A stretch of DNA of 43,498 nucleotides from Bacteroidales bacterium (GTDB taxonomy: Bacteria > Bacteroidota > Bacteroidia > Bacteroidales > UBA932). The position numbers and the translations under genes are program-made. Location of the stretch: contig JAFYWC010000082.1 in the NCBI GenBank assembly GCA_017546585.1, forward strand, positions 1 to 43,498, given 5' to 3'. Under the pieces are notes generated by a model. The model worked only from the letters and a program-made list of their open reading frames with translations. It was not told the DNA's origin and ran no database searches. This document shows positions 6,646-15,378 of the stretch, in pieces. Each line of letters starts with the position of its first letter. Position 1 is the first letter of the stretch.

Positions 6646-7683
6646 ATGAATACATTTGGAAGAAGATTCAGAGTGTCGATATTCGGTGAGTCACACGGTG
6701 AACTTATCGGAGTGGTTCTGGATGGAGTTCCGGAAGGACTTGAACTCTCAGAGCAGGACTTCGAATATGATATCCAGCGCCGCAAGAGCGGAGCGAAAGG
6801 TACGACTCCTCGAAGAGAGGAGGACCGTCCGGAGCTCGTCAGCGGCGTATATGAGGGCCACACTACAGGCGCTCCTCTTACTATAGTATTCAGAAACAAC
6901 AACACCAGATCGGCGGACTACAGTCTTTTCGAGGCTATGCCAAGACCTGGTCACGCGGATCTCACTGCAGCCCTCAAATGGGAAGACTGTCAGGATCCAC
7001 GCGGCAGCGGCCACTTCTCCGGAAGGCTGACGCTTCCGGTCGTCGCCGCCGGAGTCGTAGCAAAGAAAATGCTCCAGGATGCTACCATCCTCGATGAAAC
7101 TCCGCTCAATTCAGTTGAGGCGAAGATCGTTGAACTCGGTGGAATCGCCAGGGACTTCTCTACTGCGCTCGAAATGACAGAGGTGATGCCTCAGGAATGG
7201 CAGGATGCCATCGACAAGGCCATCGAAGAGGGCGACAGCCTTGGTGCTGTGATCGAATGTACAGTGCCGGACATCGATCCAGGCTACGGCGAGCCGTTCT
7301 GGGACAGCGTAGAGTCTGTGATTGCACACGCAATCTTCTCTATCCCGGGAGTACGTGGTCTCGAGTTCGGAGACGGCTTCAAGGCATCTGCAATGAAGGG
7401 TTCTGAACACAACGACCCGATCGGTCCGGACTGCAGACCGCTGAAGAACGGAGCCGGCGGAGTAAACGGCGGCATCACAAACGGTGCACCTCTGAAGTTC
7501 CGTGTGGCCTTCAAGCCGACATCAAGCATCAGCAAGCCGCAGCAGACCTTCAACTTCGCTACCGGCGAGATGGATACACTCGAGGTGAAGGGTCGTCACG
7601 ATGTCTGCTTTGCTCTCCGCGCACCGGTGGTTGTAGAGGCAATGACAGCCATCGCTCTTGCAGATCTCGTCCGCCTGAAATAA
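6646..7683 (+). CDS. aroC: Chorismate synthase
   Basis: AroC converts EPSP to chorismate using reduced FMN, the last common step to aromatic amino acids and menaquinone. The 345-residue product opens with NTFGRRFRVSIFGESHG, which contains the family GESHG signature, then shows RRKSGAKGTTPRREED, RPGHADLTAALKW, RGSGHFSGRLT and, near the end, GRHDVCFALRAPVVVEAM. All major signatures are intact. It closes the aroB-aroDA-aroC operon and converges with the MscS-type channel gene, leaving one base between the two stop codons. Confidence 0.96.
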   Translation: MNTFGRRFRVSIFGESHGELIGVVLDGVPEGLELSEQDFEYDIQRRKSGAKGTTPRREEDRPELVSGVYEGHTTGAPLTIVFRNNNTRSADYSLFEAMPRPGHADLTAALKWEDCQDPRGSGHFSGRLTLPVVAAGVVAKKMLQDATILDETPLNSVEAKIVELGGIARDFSTALEMTEVMPQEWQDAIDKAIEEGDSLGAVIECTVPDIDPGYGEPFWDSVESVIAHAIFSIPGVRGLEFGDGFKASAMKGSEHNDPIGPDCRPLKNGAGGVNGGITNGAPLKFRVAFKPTSSISKPQQTFNFATGEMDTLEVKGRHDVCFALRAPVVVEAMTAIALADLVRLK

Positions 7684-7684
7684 T

Positions 7685-8860
7685 TTAAGGACGCTGATAG
7701 ATGCGAAGACCGAATTCAGGGACAATGGTCATCAGGTGGTCGAATATGTCCGACTGCTTCCTTTCGAATGATGCCCACGCCTTGTCCTTCAAAAAGAAAT
7801 AGACTTGCACAGGGAGGCCATAATGAGTGGCCTCCTTTTGTGTTATTATGATGTCAAGTGAAGAGTTTATCTCGGGATTGGTACGCAGAAAAGTCTCGAT
7901 ATAAGCCCTGTACAGCTGAACGTTTGTGACATCCTTCTGCCCGGATTTTGACTTGATGTGGTCTGCGATTATCGGAAAGGCCTTGGCAATGTCTTCCATC
8001 ATTTCCTCTCCGCAGACCTCCAGGCTGTTTACATCTATATATATGCATTTGTCCGCTCTGCGGCCTCCGCTCTCCTGCATTCCGCGCCAGTTCTTGAAAG
8101 GAGTGCTCACAAGAGTATATGGAGGTATCATTGTCAGGGTGTTGTCCCAATTGCGCACCTTCACTGTGTTGAGGGTGATCTCCTCCACAGTTCCGTTCGC
8201 ACTTCCGTCCGGCATCTGTATCCAGTCTCCGATCTGCACCATCCTGTTCTGCGACAGCTGCACACCGGCCACGAAGCCCAATATGCTGTCCTTGAATATA
8301 AGCATCAGCACAGCCGCAGATGCTCCAAGTCCCGTCAGCAGCACGGTAGGTGACTTGTCTATCAGCACTGCCACCACTATGATTGCGCCCACAAAATAAA
8401 GCACGACCTGCAGACCCTGGATCACTCCCTGCATCGGATGTCTTCTATGCTTGTCAGTCTTGCTGTATACATCCAGAAAAGACATCAGCACAGAATTGAG
8501 TACCATAACGACCACAATGATCATATAGGCTATATCTATCCTGTGCAGAAACCTGACAGTCGGGTTCCCTTTGCCGAAGGCAACCCATACAAGGGCATAG
8601 AACACAAGGCCGGGAATCAGAAGAAGGATGTTGTGGCCCAATTTGCGTTTCGACAGATAGGGACGCCACTTGGAGCCGTCCTCCTTGCCGTCTCTCTTGG
8701 TGGCCCATCTGAATATGCTCTGGCATAGCCAGTTGATGCCTATCGACACCATTAGGATAAGTATGCCTCCCGCCAGCCCGTCTACGGCATTGGCGATCTC
8801 CGGCTTCATCTTGAGGCTTCCTGTCATCACTCCATTCAGCCATTCAATAACAGTGGTCAT
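7685..8860 (-). CDS. MscS-family mechanosensitive channel (YbdG-like)
   Basis: The 391-residue inner-membrane protein has several hydrophobic helices in the first 200 residues and the MscS core GASAAVLMLIFKDSILGFVAG. This is followed by IGDWIQMP, NGTVEEITLNTVKVRNWDN, FKNWRGMQESGGRR. The last signature is characteristic of the YbdG/miniconductance branch, which protects against osmotic downshift. It is the last gene of a minus-strand run, 36 bases after a lipoprotein gene. The start codon ATG (8858-8860) sits inside a perfect 14-bp inverted repeat (8851-8882), so initiation may be structurally controlled. A later Met (residue 12) is an alternative start. Confidence 0.9.
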   Translation of the reverse strand: MTTVIEWLNGVMTGSLKMKPEIANAVDGLAGGILILMVSIGINWLCQSIFRWATKRDGKEDGSKWRPYLSKRKLGHNILLLIPGLVFYALVWVAFGKGNPTVRFLHRIDIAYMIIVVVMVLNSVLMSFLDVYSKTDKHRRHPMQGVIQGLQVVLYFVGAIIVVAVLIDKSPTVLLTGLGASAAVLMLIFKDSILGFVAGVQLSQNRMVQIGDWIQMPDGSANGTVEEITLNTVKVRNWDNTLTMIPPYTLVSTPFKNWRGMQESGGRRADKCIYIDVNSLEVCGEEMMEDIAKAFPIIADHIKSKSGQKDVTNVQLYRAYIETFLRTNPEINSSLDIIITQKEATHYGLPVQVYFFLKDKAWASFERKQSDIFDHLMTIVPEFGLRIYQRP

Positions 8861-8882
8861 AAACTCGCGTTTATGACCACTG
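8851..8882 (-). promoter_or_regulatory. Perfect 14-bp hairpin covering the MscS-type start codon
   Basis: CAGTGGTCATAAAC (8851-8864) pairs with 8869-8882 around a four-base loop. In the minus-strand transcript the ATG of the channel gene lies in the 3' arm. It begins 14 bases after the stop of the preceding lipoprotein gene. There is no T-run, so it is more likely to affect translation or mRNA ends than to terminate transcription. Confidence 0.6.
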
Positions 8883-8896
8883 TTTCAATATCTGTG

Positions 8897-10252
8897 CTAC
8901 CTGAATCGTTTTACCGGTTTGGTTGCGGCTGATTTAGTTGAGGCTGACGGGGTGACGGTGAGCGGGAAGGTAGGGAAGTCGGAAGTAGCCGTGATGCCGC
9001 CGACGCCGTCGCTCCATACTCCTGCAAATCGCATATGCGTATACAACGCCCTGTCACCCTCGGAATATCCGAGCACCATCTTCTCTCCATTCGGCATATC
9101 ACATCCGATGCAGATCGGAACTCCGTCAGTAGTATAAACCTCCTGACCGCCTCCGTCCACAAAATTCGCCGGACAGAAATAGAGATCGAAGTCACCGTAA
9201 CCTGCAGATGTGAATGTACCTATATACTGTGACCACAGAATCCAGGTGTTCTCAGTCGGATACCAGTACACGATCACCTCGTGCTGCTCCGCCTCCTTGC
9301 CCTCCCATCCGGTCATAATATATGTATCGTTGCTCTTCATCTTCTCAAAGGTCACATCGAATGCAACGCCGTTCGCTCCTGTGAACTTCCAGGTTCCGAT
9401 CCACGAAGCATACTCAGGAGTCATCTCCTCCTCATAAGGCAGGAACTCCTCCGACACTGCATAATGTCCTGTGAGCTCGCTGTTATGCGTCACTCCGATA
9501 GCCATCGCCACATATTTCCTGCCGAGTTCAATGCCGAACGCATCGATGCCGTCTCCGATATGGCTCCAGTCCTTTATCGTCGTATGCTCTCCATAATATC
9601 TGTTATACTCAGATATGAACTGCTCCAGCGATGCCATCTCCTCGCCGATCAGATCTCTGATGGCAGTGTTGTCATACCTGTCCTTGGTTACGACAGTGAT
9701 GAAATAAGGATTCTTGTCGGAACTTTCCACAGTGACAGTGTGCTCATACTCGTTCTCGCCGATGAACTGACGTCCTGTGTACTCCACGCTCCACTCTGCG
9801 TTTGGTGCAAAGCCCATAGGAGTCGTGAAACTCACGTCCTGGTGCGATCCGTACACATCGCCCTCCGCTGTCATCGCAAACACGATATAAGTGTAGTCAG
9901 TGCTATGTTCCAGACCGTCCACAGTGACAGTCTGCTTTGTTCCGCTGCTCAGCCCGCTGACCTTGCCGCCTCCGGCTGTGAGTTCTTCAACCGCCTTGTC
10001 AATGGACAGACTGACGTTTGAGGAAGTTGTAGCGAAAGCATACCAAGTGTCATCCTCGTGTCCGTTATGTGAAATCGTGATCTCTGCGGCATTCGCAGTG
10101 ACAGACTTCACCTCAAGCTCGAATTCGATATCTTCAGTGTATTCGATGACCTTGTCTATGTCAGTGTTTCCATTGTTCTGCGGAACCTCTTCGCATCCGA
10201 AAAGGCCGAGAAGCGCAGCAGCAACGGCTATAGTTTTGAAAATTCTTTTCAT
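8897..10252 (-). CDS. Lipoprotein with Fn3-like domain, paralogue of the 13837-15303 gene
   Basis: The 451-residue product has a signal peptide and lipobox ending LLGLFGC (Cys20), so it is exported and lipidated, probably on the outer membrane. A fibronectin-like domain (about residues 40-145, ending in TDYTYIVFAMTAEGDVYGSHQ and SFTTP) is followed by a larger domain with EYASWIGTWKFTG and VPICIGCDMPNGEKMVLGYSEG. The same landmarks (AYASWVGNWVITG, VPICIGGTF) occur in the lipoprotein at 13837-15303, so the two are paralogues. Function unknown; a surface-exposed binding role is plausible. Its start lies four bases after the stop of the SUMF-type lipoprotein gene, so it is co-transcribed. Confidence 0.8.
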   Translation of the reverse strand: MKRIFKTIAVAAALLGLFGCEEVPQNNGNTDIDKVIEYTEDIEFELEVKSVTANAAEITISHNGHEDDTWYAFATTSSNVSLSIDKAVEELTAGGGKVSGLSSGTKQTVTVDGLEHSTDYTYIVFAMTAEGDVYGSHQDVSFTTPMGFAPNAEWSVEYTGRQFIGENEYEHTVTVESSDKNPYFITVVTKDRYDNTAIRDLIGEEMASLEQFISEYNRYYGEHTTIKDWSHIGDGIDAFGIELGRKYVAMAIGVTHNSELTGHYAVSEEFLPYEEEMTPEYASWIGTWKFTGANGVAFDVTFEKMKSNDTYIMTGWEGKEAEQHEVIVYWYPTENTWILWSQYIGTFTSAGYGDFDLYFCPANFVDGGGQEVYTTDGVPICIGCDMPNGEKMVLGYSEGDRALYTHMRFAGVWSDGVGGITATSDFPTFPLTVTPSASTKSAATKPVKRFR

Positions 10253-10256
10253 AAGT

Positions 10257-11435
10257 TTAATTGTCTTTGAGAACTACTCGGAAACCGACAAAGAAGAAGT
10301 GACTGCCAGGCTCTCCTCCGAAACGGCTTGAAACGCGACATTCCTTGTAGAAGTTGATTACTGAACCGCCGCGCATCACGCGGAATTGTCCGGAATCGGG
10401 ACCTGCAGGGTTGGTCTGATCTTCGTTCGAATAATAATCATACCAGTCATAGCACCATTCGTTGACGTTGCCGGTCATATCGTACAGTCCCAGTTCATTC
10501 GGTGTCTTTGTCGCAACGATGGTTACTGTAGTTGCAGCGTTTTCGTAGCACCAGCCCACTTCCTCGGCATCATCGCTTCCGGAGTATGTGTATCCGCGAC
10601 CCTTGTGGCCACCTCGTGCGGCATATTCCCACTGAGCCTCGGTAGGCAACGAGAACTCAAGTCCGGTATGGGCATTGAGCTTGTCTATGAACTCGAAGCA
10701 TTCATCATACGACACCATCGTTTTCGGCAGGAATCGCTCGTTATTGTACCAAAGAGGGTCCTCCAGGGGGCCAGGGACACGACCGTTCACAACGGCTTCC
10801 CACTGCTCGTTTGTCACCTCGCACAGTCCGATGTAGTAGTCGTCGAGTGTGACATTGTGCACGGGCTTTTCATATTCCTGTGCATTTTCGTCAGAACCGC
10901 CCATCTGGAATGTACCGCCTTCCACACGCACCATAGTCAGCACTGCACTGTTGATGTTGAAGTTTTTGACAGCTTCTGCCTTGGTGGTAAATGTTAGTTC
11001 CTCGCCGTAAGCGGTGCCTTGTGAGTTTGTCGCGTATGCCTTGAAGTGATATGTAGTGTTGGATTTCAAGCCTCGCACTGTGGCAGAGTAGCTGCCCAGG
11101 CCACGTCCGGACTCGCACTTGACGGCATTCTCGATGTCTGGATTCTTCGAAGTGGAATAGACGAATCCGCGCTCGATTACGCGATATCCGTTGTCAGCTG
11201 TCACTTCTCCTGAAAGATCGACGGTAGCTTCGGTGATGTTCAACGCTTCTAAAGTGGTCACCTGCGGCACCTGCTTCTCCTCGGGAGCAGGCGGCGTGTC
11301 AGGTTTCTCCTGCGTGTCCGGAGTCTCCGATGTGTCCGGTGGAGTCGGCGTAGGATCATCCAGTACACCAGAACAAGCCGGCAATGCCAACAGCATTGCC
11401 AGCATTATGAGACTGATGGATTTTCGTAAATTCAT
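10257..11435 (-). CDS. Lipoprotein with Fn3-like and SUMF1/FGE-type domains
   Basis: The 392-residue protein has a lipobox (LLALPAC, Cys21), a Pro/Asp/Thr-rich linker with TPTPP and DTPPAP, then an Fn3-like domain (about 58-150) ending in KAYATNSQGTAYGEELTFTTK. The rest is a formylglycine-generating-enzyme/SUMF1 domain: MVRVEGGTFQMGGSDE, YYIGLCEVTNEQWEAV, LPTEAQWEYAARGG, NELGLYDMTGNVNEWCYDWY and VMRGGS. The catalytic Cys pair of true FGE is not evident; only one Cys (in KECRVSSR) is in that region. It is therefore more likely a binding or structural member of the fold. It lies between the double-module lipoprotein (13 bp upstream) and the 451-residue lipoprotein. Confidence 0.88.
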   Translation of the reverse strand: MNLRKSISLIMLAMLLALPACSGVLDDPTPTPPDTSETPDTQEKPDTPPAPEEKQVPQVTTLEALNITEATVDLSGEVTADNGYRVIERGFVYSTSKNPDIENAVKCESGRGLGSYSATVRGLKSNTTYHFKAYATNSQGTAYGEELTFTTKAEAVKNFNINSAVLTMVRVEGGTFQMGGSDENAQEYEKPVHNVTLDDYYIGLCEVTNEQWEAVVNGRVPGPLEDPLWYNNERFLPKTMVSYDECFEFIDKLNAHTGLEFSLPTEAQWEYAARGGHKGRGYTYSGSDDAEEVGWCYENAATTVTIVATKTPNELGLYDMTGNVNEWCYDWYDYYSNEDQTNPAGPDSGQFRVMRGGSVINFYKECRVSSRFGGEPGSHFFFVGFRVVLKDN

Positions 11436-11448
11436 ATGAAAATGTCAG

Positions 11449-13707
11449 TTATTCTACGTTGAGGACGAGACGCAATCCGAGGTCCAGCTGAGAATGAGTC
11501 TCAGCATATCTGTTTCGTTTGGTGTTGCGGCTCCATTTTGCACATTCGTCCCAATATCCGCCTCCACGTACTACGCATACATTATAGTCTGAGCGCTCTC
11601 CGCCGGTAGGGTTGATCTGAGCCTCTTCTGTATATGGCGCATAAACGTCGTAGCACCATTCCATCAGGTTTCCGGTCATATCATAGATGCCGAGTTCGTT
11701 AGGAGCTTTTGTACCGCCAGGGCGCTGTCCGTAATCGGACCAGTCGATGTTTTCATATACCACGCCTACCTCAGTCGCGTCATTGCTGCCGCTGTAAAGG
11801 TAGCCCTGTGACTTGTTGCCGCCTCGTGCAGCATACTCCCACTGCGCCTCTGTTGGCAGGCTGAACTTCATACCTGTGCGCTCGTTGAGTTTCTCGATGA
11901 ACTCGAGGCATTGTATATGAGACATACCGTCAACAGGACGGGCGTTGTCCTTGATCATCTGGCTTGGGTTGGATCCCATTACCTCAATCCACAAGGCCTG
12001 AGTTACCTCGTATTTGGCCATATAATAGCTGTCAAGCGTCACCTTGTGTGCTGGCAGCTCGTCATCGTCGTATGGACCAAGATCCATAAGATCTGAAGTC
12101 GCTCCCATCTGGAATGTACCGCCTTCTACAAGAACCATCTCAATTGTGAGGCCGTTTATCTCAACGTTCAGCGCCGACTCTGACGGTGTCGCCTTGCGTG
12201 TAGTAAATGAATGCTCCTCACCGTATGAAGTTCCAACTTCATTGGTAGCAAAAGCGCGATAATAGTAAGTTGTGCCTGCGTCAAGGCCTGTCAACTGGCA
12301 AGTGTAATCGTTTGCAGTGCCGTCGAAGGTTATCTTGGTCGAAAGGGCTTCTGTCGGGTTTGGCGCAACATCCCAGACAATACCGCAAGCTGTTACTGCA
12401 GCTCCGCCGTCAGATGTGATGCTGAGGCTTGTTGTTGCAGAATTTTCAGTTACATAGGAAACTTCTCCGGTTGTAACAGAAGGAGCAAAAATTGCTGGCT
12501 CCGGCTCTGGTCTAGGTGCCGGTTCTGATTCAGGAGTGTTGAGGACGAGACGGAATCCGATGTCCATCTGTGCAAAATTCTCCGGGTAGCTCTGGCGCTT
12601 GGTGTTTCTGCACCATCTTGCACTTTCACACGAATATGCACCTCCGCGGACTACATAAAGAGAGTAGCTGCTGCTGATCGCAGCACCGGAAGGGTTTGTC
12701 TGCGGCTCTTCCGAATATGCGCCGTAGAAGTCATAGCACCATTCGTTTACGTTTCCTGTCATATCGTAGATGCCGAGCTCGTTAGGCGCTTTCTCTCCGC
12801 CAGGATGCTGGCCGAATGTGGACATATTTTCCATTACCCAGCCGACCTCAGTGGCGTCGTTGCTTCCGCTGTAAAGATAGCCCTTTGATTTGTTGCCGCC
12901 GCGCGCAGCATACTCCCACTGAGCCTCTGTCGGAAGGTTGAAGTTCAAGCCGGTGCGCTCATTGAGCTTTTCGATGAACTGGAGACACTGCAGATAAGAC
13001 ATTCCGTCCACCGGACAGTTGTTGTCACGGATTATCTGGCTTGGGTTTGCTCCCATTATCTCGATCCACAATGCCTGAGTCACCTCATATTTGCCCATAT
13101 AATAGGTGCCGAGTGTCACCTCGTGTGCAGGCAACTCGTCAGCGTCGTATTTGTCATATATAGCAATGAGGTCTGGGGTTGCTCCCATTGTGAATGTGCC
13201 GCCTTCTACAAGAGCAAGTTCAATGGTAATGCCGTTCACGTCAACGGTCATTGTTGTCGCAGTGCCGGTTGTGAACGAGTATTCCTCGCCATAGGCTGTG
13301 CCTGCTTCATTTATGGCATATGCACGATAGTAGTAGGTTGTGCTTGGGTCGAGGTCTGTCAACTGAGCGGTATAGCTTGCTTCTGTACCGTCGAAAGTGA
13401 CCTTGGTCGGAAGGTCCTCTGTAGGATTTGCCTCTTCGTCCCAAACGATACCGCAGACGGTTATCGCAGCTCCTCCGTCAGATGTGATGGTTAAGCTTGT
13501 CGCAGCAGAATTTTCAGTTACATCAGTAACCTCTCCGGTTACAACGGCAGGTACTGAAATCTCAGGCACTGGGTCCGGATCCGGATCAGGTTCAGGCTGG
13601 ACTATAGGGTCGTCTGGTTTAGGCTGCTCCACCTTGTTACAGCCAAAGAACGTAAGGCTGGAAACTACTGCCAATACGCATAGCATCAGGAAATTTATAC
13701 GTTTCAT
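11449..13707 (-). CDS. Lipoprotein with two tandem Fn3-like + SUMF1/FGE-type modules
   Basis: The 752-residue lipoprotein (lipobox SSLTFFGC, Cys23) has a PEPDPDPDPVPE linker, then two repeats of the same two-domain module. Each has an Fn3-like part with TTYYYRAYAINEAGTAYGEE or TTYYYRAFATNEVGTSYGEE, and a SUMF1 part with VEGGTFTMGAT or VEGGTFQMGAT, LPTEAQWEYAARGGNKS and NELGIYDMTGN. A second Pro/Glu-rich linker separates them. The modules are very similar, indicating an internal duplication. The first has two Cys (SCESARWC, five residues apart rather than the four in true FGE); the second has one. It is the first gene of a lipoprotein operon, with a -7 box at 13745-13752. Confidence 0.9.
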   Translation of the reverse strand: MKRINFLMLCVLAVVSSLTFFGCNKVEQPKPDDPIVQPEPDPDPDPVPEISVPAVVTGEVTDVTENSAATSLTITSDGGAAITVCGIVWDEEANPTEDLPTKVTFDGTEASYTAQLTDLDPSTTYYYRAYAINEAGTAYGEEYSFTTGTATTMTVDVNGITIELALVEGGTFTMGATPDLIAIYDKYDADELPAHEVTLGTYYMGKYEVTQALWIEIMGANPSQIIRDNNCPVDGMSYLQCLQFIEKLNERTGLNFNLPTEAQWEYAARGGNKSKGYLYSGSNDATEVGWVMENMSTFGQHPGGEKAPNELGIYDMTGNVNEWCYDFYGAYSEEPQTNPSGAAISSSYSLYVVRGGAYSCESARWCRNTKRQSYPENFAQMDIGFRLVLNTPESEPAPRPEPEPAIFAPSVTTGEVSYVTENSATTSLSITSDGGAAVTACGIVWDVAPNPTEALSTKITFDGTANDYTCQLTGLDAGTTYYYRAFATNEVGTSYGEEHSFTTRKATPSESALNVEINGLTIEMVLVEGGTFQMGATSDLMDLGPYDDDELPAHKVTLDSYYMAKYEVTQALWIEVMGSNPSQMIKDNARPVDGMSHIQCLEFIEKLNERTGMKFSLPTEAQWEYAARGGNKSQGYLYSGSNDATEVGVVYENIDWSDYGQRPGGTKAPNELGIYDMTGNLMEWCYDVYAPYTEEAQINPTGGERSDYNVCVVRGGGYWDECAKWSRNTKRNRYAETHSQLDLGLRLVLNVE

Positions 13708-13744
13708 ATCAGGTTGTGTTTATTTCGGGTTAGCATATATTCTT

Positions 13745-13752
13745 CAAATTTA
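13745..13752 (-). promoter_or_regulatory. -7 box of the SUMF lipoprotein operon
   Basis: On the minus strand TAAATTTG matches TAnnTTTG and lies about 38 bases before the start codon of the 752-residue gene. No convincing -33 box is seen at the right distance. Confidence 0.45.
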
Positions 13753-13789
13753 CGCAAATTTTCCAAAACAATACCCTATATATACAAAT

Positions 13790-13817
13790 AAAGCCCGACT
13801 GGAAACAGTCGGGCTTT
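13790..13817 (-). terminator. Terminator of the 488-residue lipoprotein gene
   Basis: An 11-bp perfect stem (AAAGCCCGACT at 13790-13800 with 13807-13817) lies 19 bases after the stop codon; on the minus strand the stem ends in TTT and runs into ATTTGTATATA. Confidence 0.8.
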
Positions 13818-13836
13818 GTTATAGTGATTTGCTTGA

Positions 13837-15303
13837 TTAGCGAATCTGGAATGAAGTCTTGAATGTGTTTACTACATTGTATGACTGAAGTGGCTGAGCA
13901 GCCTTGGTTGCCTTCACCTCCTTTGCAGTAGCCTCAGTTGTGCTTGCTGAGCGAGTTGCAGGAGTGAATGTCATAGGGAATGTAGGGTAACCTGTCTCGT
14001 AAGTTCCAGTGATGTATGAGAGCTGCTTGTAGTCCAAGAGGTATGCAAGGTACTCCATAGTCACTACTTTGTATGAACCAGGAGTTCCGTCCTCATTTGT
14101 CCACTCCTCTGCGTAACCTACTGCTCCAAGTGAACCGTCCTCGAATGTGCCTCCGATGCAGATAGGAACTGAGTCTTCGAGATAGATGCTCTCGTCTTCG
14201 CCCTCGCCGAGGAACCAGATCTCACCGTTGCCATAAGAGCCGAAGCTGTATGTTCCGAGGTTCTGGTTGTAGATGTACCAGCACTCGCTCTCAGCGTCCC
14301 ACTGTACAAGGACGTCAAGACCAGCGGCGTCATCACCCTCATAGCCTGTCATTACGAATGACTTGTTGGATACACCCTTAGAGAATGTCACGTTCTGAGT
14401 GAGGCCATTTGAACCTGTGATAACCCAGTTGCCTACCCAAGAAGCGTAAGCTGATGTCATTTCCTCCTCCTCTACTGTGATAGGAGCAGAAACTGCGTAG
14501 TGTCCGGTAGCAGTACCTGTTGCGTCAGCTCCGATAGCGATGGCAACCCAAGTGTAGCCAGGCTCAAGGTTCCAACCCTCCTCGATGCTTCCGCTGTAAA
14601 GGATAGCAGAGAAGTCGTAGCTTGTTCCGTTCTGAGCGTTGAATCCTGCGATGTACTCTGTCCAATATGCGATCTCCTCAGCTGCAATAACCTCGATTCC
14701 GTACTCGTCAAGAACCTCCTGAGGGTAAACTGAAGTGAAGTATGTGTTGTTGTCCGTGCTTGTCACTCTGATGACGTGCTCGTATGACTTGCCGTCAACA
14801 ACGCCTGCGCCTGCATACTCAACCTTCCAAGCAGGGTTCTCCGCGAATACAGCAGCAGCCTTGGCAGTTGTGAAATCAACTGAAACCGGCTCGCCATATA
14901 CCTGACCCTGGTCTGAAAGACCGAATACTACATAAGTATATGCAGTCTCTGCCTCAAGGTCTCTTAATGTAACAGTCTTTGAAGTTGACTTCTGGAGAGA
15001 AACCTTACCTGAAGCTACGAGAGCAGCAACCTCGTCATCGATAGCCTGCTCGATATCTGACTCAGTAGTTACGAAGCCGTACCAAGTATCTGTTCTTGCA
15101 CCGTCGTGCTCAACCTTTACCTTAGCCTGATCTGACTCAACCTCAGACACTGTGAGAGTGAACTTGATGTCTACGTTGAGCTCTGTGTTACCTGTTCCCT
15201 GGTTCTCGTCACCTGTTCCTGGATCTGGAGTTACAGGCTCCTGGCAGCTGAACAAAGCTGCAGCAGCTGCTACCATAGCAGCAAATCTGAAAATCTTTTT
15301 CAT
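13837..15303 (-). CDS. Lipoprotein with Fn3-like domain, paralogue of the 8897-10252 gene
   Basis: The start is taken at ATG 15301-15303, giving MKKIFRFAAMVAAAAALFSC with the lipobox Cys at 20; the longer frame to 15348 would put extra residues before the signal peptide and overlap the promoter. The 488-residue product has an acidic linker (PDPGTGDENQGTG), an Fn3-like domain ending AYTYVVFGLSDQGQVYGEPVS, and a larger domain with AYASWVGNWVITG and VPICIGG shared with the lipoprotein at 8897-10252. An Ala/Thr/Lys-rich tail (STTEATAKEVKATKAAQ) ends it. It is a single-gene unit with a full promoter (15346-15377) and a terminator (13790-13817). Function unknown; probably outer-membrane anchored. 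Confidence 0.82.
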   Translation of the reverse strand: MKKIFRFAAMVAAAAALFSCQEPVTPDPGTGDENQGTGNTELNVDIKFTLTVSEVESDQAKVKVEHDGARTDTWYGFVTTESDIEQAIDDEVAALVASGKVSLQKSTSKTVTLRDLEAETAYTYVVFGLSDQGQVYGEPVSVDFTTAKAAAVFAENPAWKVEYAGAGVVDGKSYEHVIRVTSTDNNTYFTSVYPQEVLDEYGIEVIAAEEIAYWTEYIAGFNAQNGTSYDFSAILYSGSIEEGWNLEPGYTWVAIAIGADATGTATGHYAVSAPITVEEEEMTSAYASWVGNWVITGSNGLTQNVTFSKGVSNKSFVMTGYEGDDAAGLDVLVQWDAESECWYIYNQNLGTYSFGSYGNGEIWFLGEGEDESIYLEDSVPICIGGTFEDGSLGAVGYAEEWTNEDGTPGSYKVVTMEYLAYLLDYKQLSYITGTYETGYPTFPMTFTPATRSASTTEATAKEVKATKAAQPLQSYNVVNTFKTSFQIR

Positions 15304-15345
15304 ATTCTTTTTGTTTTGGTTTGTTTTTCGAATTGAACGGAATTC

Positions 15346-15377
15346 CAAAATTAAGCATTTTCATCAGTAAATGCAAA
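15346..15377 (-). promoter_or_regulatory. Promoter of the 488-residue lipoprotein gene
   Basis: On the minus strand TTTG (15374-15377), 20 bases, then TAATTTTG (15346-15353): a full consensus match. It begins right after the stop codon of the efflux outer-membrane gene. Its placement rules out the longer start at 15348. Confidence 0.8.
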
Positions 15378-15378
15378 T

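Noticed and set aside
10257-13707. Active formylglycine-generating (sulfatase-activating) enzymes
   Set aside because: The paired catalytic cysteines are missing or wrongly spaced.
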